Shown here in pieces: positions 55,240-63,865 of a stretch of 64,000 nucleotides of DNA. The translations under genes and the position numbers were made by a program. Source of the stretch: an uncultured Psychroserpens sp. (GTDB taxonomy: Bacteria; Bacteroidota; Bacteroidia; Flavobacteriales; Flavobacteriaceae). The stretch is taken from positions 558,001-622,000 of the forward strand of contig NZ_CANNDQ010000001.1 of assembly GCF_947503375.1 (NCBI RefSeq), in the 5' to 3' direction. Position 1 is the first letter of the stretch, and each line of letters starts with the position of its first letter. The notes under the pieces were generated by a model, which did no database searches, was not told the DNA's origin, and saw only the letters and a list, made by a program, of their open reading frames with translations.

Positions 55240-55563
55240 ATGAATAAACGTGCTATCAAAACGGCTATTGAAACTGAGATCTCAAAGACAGAAGTTTCAA
55301 TAGAACATTATAAAGAACTCACCAAGCCAATTTCGCCAAATGATGCTATTGGACGTGTAAGTAGAATGGATGCTATTAATAATAAGAGTATCAACGAAGC
55401 TTCTTTACGTCAGGCAGAAATGAAACTTAATAGTTTGAAGCGTGTATGGTCTAAAATTGATGATGACGATTTCGGTATGTGTTTAAAATGTAAGCAAGCT
55501 ATTCCTGTTGGTCGAATACTTATAAGACCTGAGAGCTTACTTTGTGTTAATTGTGCTAGATAA
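55240..55563 (+). CDS. TraR/DksA-type zinc-finger protein
   Basis: The 107 residues contain a coiled helical N-terminus and a C4 zinc finger (Cys81, Cys84, Cys102, Cys105) with FGMCLKCKQAIPVGRILIRP, as in DksA/TraR. Those proteins enter the RNA polymerase secondary channel to modify ppGpp responses. The short size is nearer to TraR than to E. coli DksA. It is a single gene. Confidence 0.88.
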   Translation: MNKRAIKTAIETEISKTEVSIEHYKELTKPISPNDAIGRVSRMDAINNKSINEASLRQAEMKLNSLKRVWSKIDDDDFGMCLKCKQAIPVGRILIRPESLLCVNCAR

Positions 55564-55616
55564 ATATATAAGGCACAAAATTTGTTGCAAATGATTAGTA
55601 AACCAATATAATTTTC

Positions 55617-56054
55617 ATGAAATATTTTTTATCGTTTTTACTAGTGTTAAGTTCAATAATCGTCAATGCTCAAGATGTTGTTGGGACTTATGAATTACAA
55701 TCTAATTCTAATGACTCTAGTGATTTTGAATTAAAACGTATACTTACGCTTAATTCTAATGGTACTTTTGAGTATTATAACTATCGAAGAGTTAAAAGAG
55801 GGATCCCTCCAGAGACACATACTTATGGGAAAGGCACTTGGAAAAGAGAAAACAAAGTGATTATTTTTACTACAGCACAATCAGATATGGATGATAAATT
55901 TACCTTAAATTTCACAGGTACTAAAGCTAGGTTTATTAGTAAATCTCCACGTGACAAATCAGATCGAATAATAAAAACAGCACTTAGTTTTTATGAATCT
56001 GAAATTTTTTGGATTAAAGGAATGAAACTTTTAAAAAAAGAAATCACCCTCTAA
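55617..56054 (+). CDS. Small exported beta-rich protein of unknown function
   Basis: The 145 residues start with a signal peptide (KYFLSFLLVLSSIIVNAQ, cleaved after NAQ) and then a single beta domain with VGTYELQSNSN, GTFEYYNYRR and GKGTWKRENKVIIFTT, which resembles lipocalin-like or copper-resistance-like folds but does not match one clearly. It is convergent with the metal permease operon and overlaps its 3' end by 11 bases. Confidence 0.7.
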   Translation: MKYFLSFLLVLSSIIVNAQDVVGTYELQSNSNDSSDFELKRILTLNSNGTFEYYNYRRVKRGIPPETHTYGKGTWKRENKVIIFTTAQSDMDDKFTLNFTGTKARFISKSPRDKSDRIIKTALSFYESEIFWIKGMKLLKKEITL

Positions 56055-57204
56055 ACAAAAAGAAGTCATCTTTCATGTCTTCAATTTGAGCGTCTTCATT
56101 AGTAATGATGTAATCTATGGCTTGTGACGTAAACGTGTTGCCTTTAGAGGTCAATGAAACAATATTGTTGTCAATTACAATCATATTATTTTTTATAGCA
56201 AGATCTAATACTGTTTTAGCGCGTACTTTTTGCCAATTGATATGTTCGTTAAGATGATTTACATGACGTTCAGATACTTCATCATGGTTTTTTAAATGCA
56301 GTAGGAAAGTTAATAATGAAACTTCAGTACGTTGTTGCTTTTCTCTATATAGAACGGCAATGATTCCTTTATTTGGTGCAAAGAGATATATGGCTAGAAA
56401 CAAAAGCCCTAATAAGGTGGTGATCGATCCGGCTATTGAGGCATCTAACCAATTTGCAAACCAATATCCTGAAATAGCACTAAACACACCAAATACAATA
56501 GATAAAAAGAGCATTTTCTTCAAATTTTTAGTTAATAAATAGGCTGAAGCTGAGGGCGCAATCATTAGTGCTACTACCAGTATGGCACCAACAGCATCAA
56601 AAGCGCCAACAGTAGTTATTGAAGACACAGACATTAATCCGTAATGAATTATAGCAGGAGAAAAACCCAACGACGCCGCAAGACCTTTATCAAAAGTACT
56701 TAGCTTCAATTCTTTGAAAAATGCAATCAAGAGTGTTATTGTAATCATTAATATGATGCCAATAACCCATAATGACTTTGGACCAACATCAACTTCTGAA
56801 ATTAAGAGTCGGTCAAAAGGCGCAAAAGCCAATTCTCCAAGTAAAACAGCATCGACATCTAAGTGAACATCATTGGCATTTTTTGCAATCATGATCACGC
56901 CTACACTAAACAACACTGGAAAAACGAGACCTATAGCTGTATCCTCTTTTACTAAACCTGTTTTCTGAATGTATTCAACTAAAACTACTGTTATCACTCC
57001 AGTAATTGCTGCAAGTAAAATGAGTAGAGGCGAGTTCAAATCTTGAGTTATAAAGAAGCCAACAACTATTCCCGGAAGTATAGAGTGGCTTATGGCATCA
57101 CTTATCATAGCCATTTTTCGAAGCACTAAAAATGTACCAGGAATTGCGCAAGCTATAGCTACTAAGCTAGCTATGAGTTGTATTTCAAATTGAGCGCTAC
57201 TCAT
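56044..57204 (-). CDS. Metal ABC transporter permease with C-terminal winged-helix-like tail (subunit 2)
   Basis: The first 280 residues are a ZnuB/MntB-type permease with about eight helices, including DAISHSILPGIVVGF and GAFDAVGAILVVALMI. The last 100 residues are soluble, with a helix-strand order ending ALKNNMIVIDNNIVSLTSKGNTFTS-like, i.e. a winged-helix pattern (LTxxG). The start overlaps the preceding permease gene by eight bases. Its 3' end overlaps the convergent gene at 55617. Substrate is probably Mn2+, Fe2+ or Zn2+. Confidence 0.88.
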   Translation of the reverse strand: MSSAQFEIQLIASLVAIACAIPGTFLVLRKMAMISDAISHSILPGIVVGFFITQDLNSPLLILLAAITGVITVVLVEYIQKTGLVKEDTAIGLVFPVLFSVGVIMIAKNANDVHLDVDAVLLGELAFAPFDRLLISEVDVGPKSLWVIGIILMITITLLIAFFKELKLSTFDKGLAASLGFSPAIIHYGLMSVSSITTVGAFDAVGAILVVALMIAPSASAYLLTKNLKKMLFLSIVFGVFSAISGYWFANWLDASIAGSITTLLGLLFLAIYLFAPNKGIIAVLYREKQQRTEVSLLTFLLHLKNHDEVSERHVNHLNEHINWQKVRAKTVLDLAIKNNMIVIDNNIVSLTSKGNTFTSQAIDYIITNEDAQIEDMKDDFFLFRG

Positions 57205-58324
57205 CTTGTTGAGTTAATTGATTATACAAATTTGAAGCAGATTTAAACCCTTCATTAGTTAAACTCCATGTAGTGCCTTTTATGATTACATACTTTTTTT
57301 CAACTAGTTTTTTAAGTGTTCCTTTTGTAAAACCTTGAAAATTATTTAGGATCTTAATTTCATGCGGATGAGATATGTTTTCATGTGTTTCTGCAATACC
57401 ATACATGAAAGCCAATGTTTTATGAAGCTCTAAATCACGCCTATTCTTAATGAATCTAATTTGTTTAAATAATAAACCTCGACTCGGTGAAAACACAAAA
57501 GAGATAAAAACAAAAACAGCAGCAACAATAACAATAACGGGACCTGTAGATAAATTATTTTGGCTTGCACTAATAGCTGTCCCAAAAACACCAGAGCATG
57601 CACCAAATAACGCAGCAAGAAACACCATTTTTGCTAAGCTATTAGTCCACTGTCTGGCAGCAGCAGCAGGAGCTAAGAGCATTGCACTCATTAATACAAC
57701 ACCTACGGTTTGTAAGCCTAGAACGATAGCCAATACGATAAAACTCGTGATTAAAACATCAATAGTTTTAGTATTAAAGCCGAGTGTTTTAGCATAATCT
57801 TTATCGAACAATAAAATTTTGAATTCTTTCCAAAATAAAAGAAGTACAAATAAGCATAAACCAGTAACAATTGCCATCATCCAAACATCACTTTCGATTA
57901 ATGTGGCTGCTTGACCAAATAAGTATTTGTCGAGTCCAGCCTGATTTGCGTTTGGTTGTTTTTGTATGAATGTGAGAAGCAGCATGCCAAAGCCAAAAAA
58001 TAATGACAAGATCAAACCTAAAGCAGTATCAGATTTTAAATGTGTTTTAGTGATAATACCTCGAATCCAAAAGGTACCTATCAAACCGCTCACCAAAGCA
58101 CCTAATAATAAAGTATTACTATCTTTAGCACCTGTAATTAAAAATGAAATTGCGATTCCAGGTAAAGCTGCATGAGAAATAGCATCACCTAAAAGGCTTT
58201 GTTTTCTAAGTACAGCAAAGCTACCTAACATTCCTGTTACAGCACCTAAGATTGCTGTTCCAAGCGTAATGGTTCGCAGCGTATAATCTGAAAATACTAA
58301 ATAAAAATACTCTTGAATATTCAT
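57197..58324 (-). CDS. Metal ABC transporter permease with C-terminal winged-helix-like tail (subunit 1)
   Basis: The first 280 residues form a metal ABC permease with about eight helices (GDAISHAALPGIAISF, LQTVGVVLMSAMLLAPAAAA). A soluble tail of about 95 residues ends KKLVEKKYVIIKGTTWSLTNEGFKSAS-like, again a winged-helix pattern. It is coupled to the ATPase gene by a one-base overlap (58324) and to the second permease by eight bases. Permeases with such tails occur in Bacteroidota but their role is not established. Confidence 0.88.
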   Translation of the reverse strand: MNIQEYFYLVFSDYTLRTITLGTAILGAVTGMLGSFAVLRKQSLLGDAISHAALPGIAISFLITGAKDSNTLLLGALVSGLIGTFWIRGIITKTHLKSDTALGLILSLFFGFGMLLLTFIQKQPNANQAGLDKYLFGQAATLIESDVWMMAIVTGLCLFVLLLFWKEFKILLFDKDYAKTLGFNTKTIDVLITSFIVLAIVLGLQTVGVVLMSAMLLAPAAAARQWTNSLAKMVFLAALFGACSGVFGTAISASQNNLSTGPVIVIVAAVFVFISFVFSPSRGLLFKQIRFIKNRRDLELHKTLAFMYGIAETHENISHPHEIKILNNFQGFTKGTLKKLVEKKYVIIKGTTWSLTNEGFKSASNLYNQLTQQDE

Positions 58325-59061
58325 TATTCTTGTATACTCACTTTATAATTGATACCATAGGTCTTTGTAAGATTATCGTCATTGAAAATATCTTTAACTG
58401 GGCCAGTAGCAATTTTTTTAACATTTAAAAATGTTACCCAATCAAAATACTCAGGAACTGTTTGTAAGTCGTGATGAACAACAACTACTGTTTTTCCTAC
58501 TTTACGTAATTCTTTTAAAATATTGATAATTGCTATTTCTGTAGTTGCATCAACGCCCTGGAAAGGCTCATCCATAAAATAAATAGCGGCATCTTGCACT
58601 AAGGCTCTAGCTAAAAAAATGCGTTGTTGTTGACCTCCAGATAATTGGCTTATTTGTCTGTTCTTGAACGGAAGCATTCCTACTTTTTCAAGTGCTTCTA
58701 AAGTCGCTTTTTTTTCTTTTTGTCGAGGACGTTTTATCCAACCTAAACTACCGTAAGTACCCATCATAACGACATCAAGTGCTGTGGTAGGGAAATCCCA
58801 ATCTACACTTCCTTTTTGAGGGACATAAGCTACTAATGACCGTTGTTTTTTATATGATTTTCCATAGATTGACACAGAACCAGCAATAGGGTTTAATATG
58901 CCTAAAATAGATTTGATTAGTGTAGATTTCCCAGCACCATTTGGCCCAACAATAGCCATGAGTACACCTTCAGGAATTTCTAGGTCGATATCCCAAAGTA
59001 CAGGCTTATAATTATAAGCCACAGTTAAATCGTCTACTTGTACAGCAATCTTATTATTCAT
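58324..59061 (-). CDS. Metal ABC transporter ATP-binding protein
   Basis: The 245 residues are a complete ABC ATPase with Walker [10 protein letters not shown] (39-47), signature LSGGQQQR and Walker [13 protein letters not shown]. It fits the ZnuC/MntA class that powers metal uptake. One-base overlaps connect it with the binding lipoprotein upstream (59061) and permease 1 downstream (58324). Confidence 0.94.
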   Translation of the reverse strand: MNNKIAVQVDDLTVAYNYKPVLWDIDLEIPEGVLMAIVGPNGAGKSTLIKSILGILNPIAGSVSIYGKSYKKQRSLVAYVPQKGSVDWDFPTTALDVVMMGTYGSLGWIKRPRQKEKKATLEALEKVGMLPFKNRQISQLSGGQQQRIFLARALVQDAAIYFMDEPFQGVDATTEIAIINILKELRKVGKTVVVVHHDLQTVPEYFDWVTFLNVKKIATGPVKDIFNDDNLTKTYGINYKVSIQE

Positions 59062-59978
59062 TATTTTAGTGCATTTACAATAGTATTTACATTGTATTCA
59101 AACATACCAATATAAGTTCCCTCAACAGTACCTGCATTTCCAAGAGCGTCAGAATATAAAGTGCCACCAATGACCACTTGATGACCTTTGGATTTTACGG
59201 CTGCTTGTAAAGCTTCAATCGTACGTTTTGGAACAGAACTTTCAACAAAAATGGCTTTGATATTTTTTTCAATAATAAATGCTGATAATTTTTGTACATC
59301 TTGGACGCCAGCTTCAGTAGCTGTTGATAATCCTTGTAAACCAACAACTTGAAAATCATAAGCTTTTCCAAAGTAATTAAAAGCATCATGAGCAGTTACT
59401 AAAATTCTTTTCTCCTTCGGTAGTCTTTCAATACTAGTTTTCAACCTTGATTGGAGTGTATCTAACTTAGAAAGATAAGCTGCTTCATTGGTTTTATAAA
59501 TTTCAGCATTTTTAGAGTCTTGTTCAGTAAGTGTTTTGGTGATTTTTTTTGCAAATTGCTTGTAATAATTAATATCAAACCAAACATGAGGATCATAATT
59601 TGATGCAAAATAATCTGACCCAATCAACGTGCTCTTATCCAATTCTTCTCCTAATGCAATTGGTGTTTTTGTTTTGCTTTTCATTTTTTCAAAAACTTCA
59701 ACAAGCTTTCCTTCAAGGTGCAACCCATTGTAAAAAATAATGTCTGCATTTACCAATTTACTAACATCTCCTTCGCTAGCTTTATAAAGGTGAGGGTCAA
59801 CACCACTACCCATGAGACCTTCTACATTGATGGCCTCTCCTCCAATATTCTTAACCAAATCTGTAATCATGGTGGTTGTGGTTACCACATTAAGTTTTTC
59901 ATTAGTCTTAGTTTCGTTATTACAGCTAGAAATTATAATAACAATAAGTAGAATTAATATGTTTTTTGATAGTCTCAT
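59061..59978 (-). CDS. Metal-binding ABC lipoprotein (MntA/ZnuA class)
   Basis: The 305 residues start with a lipoprotein signal, Cys19 in SSC. The cluster A-I ligand set is DPHLYK (His63), DPHVWFD (His131), TAHDAF (about His197) and late acidic residues in VFVESSVP and LYSDALG. The lack of the long His/Asp-rich loop of zinc ZnuA and the His-His-Glu-Asp pattern favour Mn2+ or Fe2+. It overlaps the upstream outer-membrane gene by four bases and the ATPase gene by one. Confidence 0.92.
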   Translation of the reverse strand: MRLSKNILILLIVIIISSCNNETKTNEKLNVVTTTTMITDLVKNIGGEAINVEGLMGSGVDPHLYKASEGDVSKLVNADIIFYNGLHLEGKLVEVFEKMKSKTKTPIALGEELDKSTLIGSDYFASNYDPHVWFDINYYKQFAKKITKTLTEQDSKNAEIYKTNEAAYLSKLDTLQSRLKTSIERLPKEKRILVTAHDAFNYFGKAYDFQVVGLQGLSTATEAGVQDVQKLSAFIIEKNIKAIFVESSVPKRTIEALQAAVKSKGHQVVIGGTLYSDALGNAGTVEGTYIGMFEYNVNTIVNALK

Positions 59979-60796
59979 TTTGATTGTTTTTTAATAGGTA
60001 ATCTAAAGCTTACGCCAGCACTGATAAGTATATCTTGTCCTTTAGTTATTGCTGAACCAACAGTTGCATCAAGTTGTACATTGTTTGATACTAAGTAAGT
60101 GAGTCCTGCATCCCAAAGATGGTTAGCTTTACTGTCTTCAGGGAAATCGCCGTAAACTTCTACATAAGCACCCAATTTATCTGAAATACTATAACCATAA
60201 GACAGGGTGTATATGTAAGCTGTTTCTGGGGAATCGTCTCGCCATTGTGCGCCAAGATTGTAAGATAAACTTGATTTTTCGTTTAATGAGTGAGCAAATG
60301 AGAATCGAAAATCAACACCTGTTGTTTCTGGTCTGTAATCTTGACTAGCAGTAAACGGCAAATACAAATGTCCTAAAAACCCTATAGTTGGTATCCAGCC
60401 GTTTTCATCAACTATTTTAAATTTCGTACCTAATAATAATGGATTAAATCCACTAGTAATATCGTCTAATTTATTTCCATTTATTGTGGTTTGTCCTTCT
60501 ACAAAATCCCATCCAACACGTAATTCGAGGTTATCTAGTAAACCCAATCTAACCAGAGTTGTGTTATAGGTATAGGTTTCAGATTTAATACTATTATCTT
60601 CAAAGCTCTCATAAAAACCACCTGTTTCAATTTGAATAAATCCAGGAGCAATAGTTTGAGGTGATTCTGTAGCATCTGGTCTATCTGTGATCAATGGTTC
60701 TGAAGCAACAACAGTATTAGCGCCTTCATTCTGAGCAATCAATACATTGCTAAAAATTAATAATGCAAGAAGTAAATTTGTGCTTTTAGTTTTCAT
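59975..60796 (-). CDS. Outer-membrane transporter-like protein in the metal operon
   Basis: The 273 residues (ATG 60796; ATG 60802 is also possible) have a signal peptide ending in VLIAQ. The mature part is a beta-rich protein with FIQIETGGFYESFED, GLLDNLELRVGWDFVEG and a final VGSAITKGQDILISAGVSFRL, resembling putative MetA/phenol-pathway-type transporters of the outer membrane. It overlaps the repressor gene by 11 bases and the binding-protein gene by four. It may provide the outer-membrane pore for metal uptake. Confidence 0.85.
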   Translation of the reverse strand: MKTKSTNLLLALLIFSNVLIAQNEGANTVVASEPLITDRPDATESPQTIAPGFIQIETGGFYESFEDNSIKSETYTYNTTLVRLGLLDNLELRVGWDFVEGQTTINGNKLDDITSGFNPLLLGTKFKIVDENGWIPTIGFLGHLYLPFTASQDYRPETTGVDFRFSFAHSLNEKSSLSYNLGAQWRDDSPETAYIYTLSYGYSISDKLGAYVEVYGDFPEDSKANHLWDAGLTYLVSNNVQLDATVGSAITKGQDILISAGVSFRLPIKKQSK

Positions 60797-61442
60797 CAAC
60801 ATAAATAATTTTGGTGAAATTTTCATTTAAAACGATGGTATTCATACCAATAGATATTTGGGTCATTTTATTAGTGTTAAATTGTTTTGAAACCTTTAAT
60901 GTGTTTCTGTATTTAATTTCATTCAAAGCGCAAAATTCAAAAAATTCTTTATCGTCACTCATGAGTCTTGAGATAGTATATGTTTTTCCTTCAATAGCAT
61001 CTGCAAGTGTAATAGATGTATCTTTTGTAGTAATCTTTCCATCAGCATTAGGTATAGGATCTCCATGAGGATCAAACTTTGGATGACCTAGATAAGCACT
61101 TATTTTCTCTGCAAGTAAATCTGAGGTTTGATGTTCCAGTAATTCTGCTTCACGATGTATATCATGTAATGACAGATCAAACATTTTAAACAAAAAGGCC
61201 TCCCAAAGACGATGCTTGCGTACTACATTGAGTGCCATTTTTTTGCCTTTTTCAGTCAGTTGTAAAGCTTTATATTTCTCATAATGCAGTAAGTTTTTTG
61301 CTGCTAATTTCTTAGCCATGTCTGTAGCTGCGGGACTTGAAATACCAAGTTGTTTGGCTATGTTTCCAGGCTTAGTGTCTTTTACATCGTGCTTATCGTT
61401 ATTATAAATAGCTTTTACAAAATTTTCAATTGCTATAGACAT
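60786..61442 (-). CDS. DtxR/MntR family metal-dependent repressor
   Basis: The 218 residues (ATG 61442; a longer frame from 61526 passes through the predicted promoter and operator) have an N-terminal winged HTH (about 5-65, KQLGISSPAATDMAKKLAAKNL-like), a dimerisation and metal-binding domain with HRLWEAFLF and a C-terminal FeoA-like part. It represses metal-uptake genes when Mn2+ or Fe2+ is plentiful. It is the first gene of the six-gene operon ending at 56044. An inverted repeat at 61464-61479 next to the predicted start site suggests autoregulation. Confidence 0.92.
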   Translation of the reverse strand: MSIAIENFVKAIYNNDKHDVKDTKPGNIAKQLGISSPAATDMAKKLAAKNLLHYEKYKALQLTEKGKKMALNVVRKHRLWEAFLFKMFDLSLHDIHREAELLEHQTSDLLAEKISAYLGHPKFDPHGDPIPNADGKITTKDTSITLADAIEGKTYTISRLMSDDKEFFEFCALNEIKYRNTLKVSKQFNTNKMTQISIGMNTIVLNENFTKIIYVDEN

Positions 61443-61463
61443 TTTTAGTGCTTTAATTAATTT

Positions 61464-61479
61464 TTTAAGCTTACTTAAA
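61464..61479. promoter_or_regulatory. Candidate DtxR/MntR operator
   Basis: TTTAAG-CTTA-CTTAAA is a 6-4-6 inverted repeat located just after the predicted -7 element of the repressor operon, so it would cover the transcription start. A half-site TTTAAGTTA lies further upstream at 61504. The arrangement resembles AT-rich DtxR-family sites, in which TTAGG/CCTAA-like arms flank a short centre. Confidence 0.6.
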
Positions 61480-61486
61480 TATTTTA

Positions 61487-61494
61487 CAAATGTA
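61487..61494 (-). promoter_or_regulatory. Predicted -7 element of the metal-uptake operon
   Basis: TACATTTG on the minus strand matches TAnnTTTG exactly and would place the start near 61480, at the edge of the candidate operator 61464-61479. The repressor ATG (61442) is then about 38 bases downstream. Confidence 0.6.
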
Positions 61495-61566
61495 ACTAAA
61501 AAATTTAAGTTAGGACGTCTTTCCATTAATTAGTAATTTCACGCTTTAATTTAAATAGGTTTATTA

Positions 61567-63594
61567 ATGTATCGATTCTCTACCTTTTTGTTGTTTTTAT
61601 ATATTGGTCTTAATGTTTCTGCTCAGACTAAAAAAACACCTTTTCAGCCTATAGATGTTTTTGAATTAGAATGGGCTTCAGATCCGCAAATTTCACCTAG
61701 TGGTTCTCAAATTGTATACAAGCGAAATGATTTTGATATTATGAGTGACAGGTCAAGAGGCAATCTCTGGATCGTTAATTCTGATGGTACTTCGCATCGC
61801 AAACTCACTTCAAGAGAAGTTAATGAATCTCAAGCAAGGTGGTCTCCTAATGGTGATCGAATTGCATTTATAAGCTCTACAGATGAAGGGTCAGAAATAT
61901 ATATGTATTGGGTTAAAACGGGTCAGATAGCCAAATTATCTCAACTTGAACAATCGCCAAGAAATTTAATCTGGTTACCTGATGGAGAATCTATTGCATT
62001 TACAATGTTTGTTTCGCAAAAACCACCAGTAATTGTAAATATGCCAAAAAAGCCTAAAAGTGCGAAGTGGGCTAAACCTGCACGAATTACCAATAGGTTA
62101 AAACATGAAACTGATGGTCGTGGATATATGGAACCTGGTTTTAGACATATTTTTATCATCCCAGCGGAAGGTGGTTCGGCTCGACAGATTACGAGTGGCA
62201 ATTATGATCATAATAGTAGTCTTTCATATTCACCTGATGGTAAACATATTTACTTTTCTGCCAATAGAGTAGAAGATTGGGAATACAGATTTAATAATAG
62301 TGAGATATATGAAGTAAATCTAGCTACTAAAAACATAAAGGTGTTGACTACTCAAGATGGACCAGATTATTCGCCGAAAGTTTCACCCGATGGAAAAACT
62401 ATTGCTTTTTTGGGCTATCTAGATAAAGTACAAGCACATCAAAACACTGTTTTACACTTAATGAATGTTGATGGTAGTAATCGTAAAATTATTTCCTCAA
62501 ATTTAGATGAAAGTGTTTCTAATATTTCATGGGATACTTCAGGAAAAGGATTATATTTTACTTACGACGATAAAGGAAACTCTAAAATAGCTCATATAAC
62601 TACTACAGGAAAAATCTCAAAGCTTGCAGATAACCTTGGAGGCACCACTTTGGGAAGACCTTATGCATCTGGTTCTTATACAGTGTCAAACAACGGGACA
62701 CTAGTTTTTACTCAAACACGACCAGAATATCCTGCAGACCTTGCCGTTATTCAAAATAAAAAACCACCAAAACGCATAACCTATTTAAATAAAGACATTT
62801 TAGATTACCGCCAATTAGGAGAAACAGAAGAAGTCTGGTATAAATCATCTTATGATGGAAGAGCGATTCAAGGCTGGATCGTAAAGCCACCTTTCTATGA
62901 CGCTTCAAAAACCTATCCTTTATTGGTTGAAAATCATGGTGGACCTATTTTGAATTATGGAGACCGTTTTACTGCTGAAATTCAATTATATGCTGCAGAT
63001 GGTTATGTGGTATTCTATCCAAACCCTAGAGGTAGCACCAGTTATGGAGAAGAATTCGGAAATCTATTATATAATAATTATCCAGGGCAAGATTATAACG
63101 ATGTTATGGATGGTGTAGACTATTTGGTAGATCAAGGCATTGTAGATAATGATAAGTTATTTGTAACAGGCGGAAGTGCTGGTGGTATCATGACCGCTTG
63201 GATGATTGGAAAAAATAATCGTTTCAAAGCTGCTGTAGTAGCTAAACCTGTTATGAATTGGATTAGTAAAACATTGGTGGCAGATAATTATTTTGGATAT
63301 GCTAATTCTAGATATCCTGGGCAGCCATGGGAGAATTTTGAAACCTACTGGAAATTTTCCCCTATTTCTTTGGTAGGAAACATAGAAACACCAACAATGG
63401 TTATGGTGGGTATGAATGATTTGCGAACACCACCAAGTGAAGCTAAGCAATTATATCATGCTCTAAAGCTAAGAAAAATAGAAACTGTTCTTGTAGAAAT
63501 CTATGAGGCCTCACATGGTATAGCAAGAAAACCTAGTAATTTAATAAGTAAGGTTACTCATACTTTGGCTTGGTTTAGAAAATATAACGAATAG
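61567..63594 (+). CDS. S9 family serine peptidase (prolyl oligopeptidase class)
   Basis: After a signal peptide (1-19, ending VSAQ) the 675 residues have a beta-propeller region (about 35-390) with PD40-like repeats such as DPQISPSGSQIVY and ARWSPNGDRIAF, and a catalytic alpha/beta hydrolase domain with GGSAGG (Ser537), GMNDLRTP (Asp618) and EASHGI (His650). It cleaves short peptides, probably in the periplasm or outside. It diverges from the metal operon and stands alone. Confidence 0.93.
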   Translation: MYRFSTFLLFLYIGLNVSAQTKKTPFQPIDVFELEWASDPQISPSGSQIVYKRNDFDIMSDRSRGNLWIVNSDGTSHRKLTSREVNESQARWSPNGDRIAFISSTDEGSEIYMYWVKTGQIAKLSQLEQSPRNLIWLPDGESIAFTMFVSQKPPVIVNMPKKPKSAKWAKPARITNRLKHETDGRGYMEPGFRHIFIIPAEGGSARQITSGNYDHNSSLSYSPDGKHIYFSANRVEDWEYRFNNSEIYEVNLATKNIKVLTTQDGPDYSPKVSPDGKTIAFLGYLDKVQAHQNTVLHLMNVDGSNRKIISSNLDESVSNISWDTSGKGLYFTYDDKGNSKIAHITTTGKISKLADNLGGTTLGRPYASGSYTVSNNGTLVFTQTRPEYPADLAVIQNKKPPKRITYLNKDILDYRQLGETEEVWYKSSYDGRAIQGWIVKPPFYDASKTYPLLVENHGGPILNYGDRFTAEIQLYAADGYVVFYPNPRGSTSYGEEFGNLLYNNYPGQDYNDVMDGVDYLVDQGIVDNDKLFVTGGSAGGIMTAWMIGKNNRFKAAVVAKPVMNWISKTLVADNYFGYANSRYPGQPWENFETYWKFSPISLVGNIETPTMVMVGMNDLRTPPSEAKQLYHALKLRKIETVLVEIYEASHGIARKPSNLISKVTHTLAWFRKYNE

Positions 63595-63614
63595 CTTACT
63601 TGCGTGTTTGATTA

Positions 63615-63836
63615 TTATTTTTTAATCATGCCTTTAAGAACGAATATTACAATAAGTTCTATTCCTATTGAAAATACGATATACAATACACCTATGCTAA
63701 GTACATATTTCAAGACGAGTGTATAAATTATAAATGCGCCAACGAAACACAAACCACTCGTCAAATCATTCGAAAAAGTGTGAGGCGCTGATTTGTAATC
63801 AAAATAATATGCTACAATAATTAATATTAAACTCAA
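63615..63836 (-). CDS. Possible small membrane protein with TTG start
   Basis: The frame encodes 73 residues that are almost all hydrophobic, with about three membrane segments (about 2-12, 27-45, 47-68). No ATG is available: upstream of TTG 63836 the frame is closed by a stop 15 bases on. It is 29 bases after the FeoB-associated protein gene on the same strand, so co-transcription is possible. I do not recognise it. Confidence 0.5.
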   Translation of the reverse strand: MSLILIIVAYYFDYKSAPHTFSNDLTSGLCFVGAFIIYTLVLKYVLSIGVLYIVFSIGIELIVIFVLKGMIKK

Positions 63837-63865
63837 AAAGAAAAGGTTTACTTAGCTAGAGTGTT

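Noticed and set aside
61443..61526. Longer N-terminus for the DtxR-type repressor from 61526
   Set aside because: It would run through the predicted promoter and operator; the known family length fits ATG 61442.
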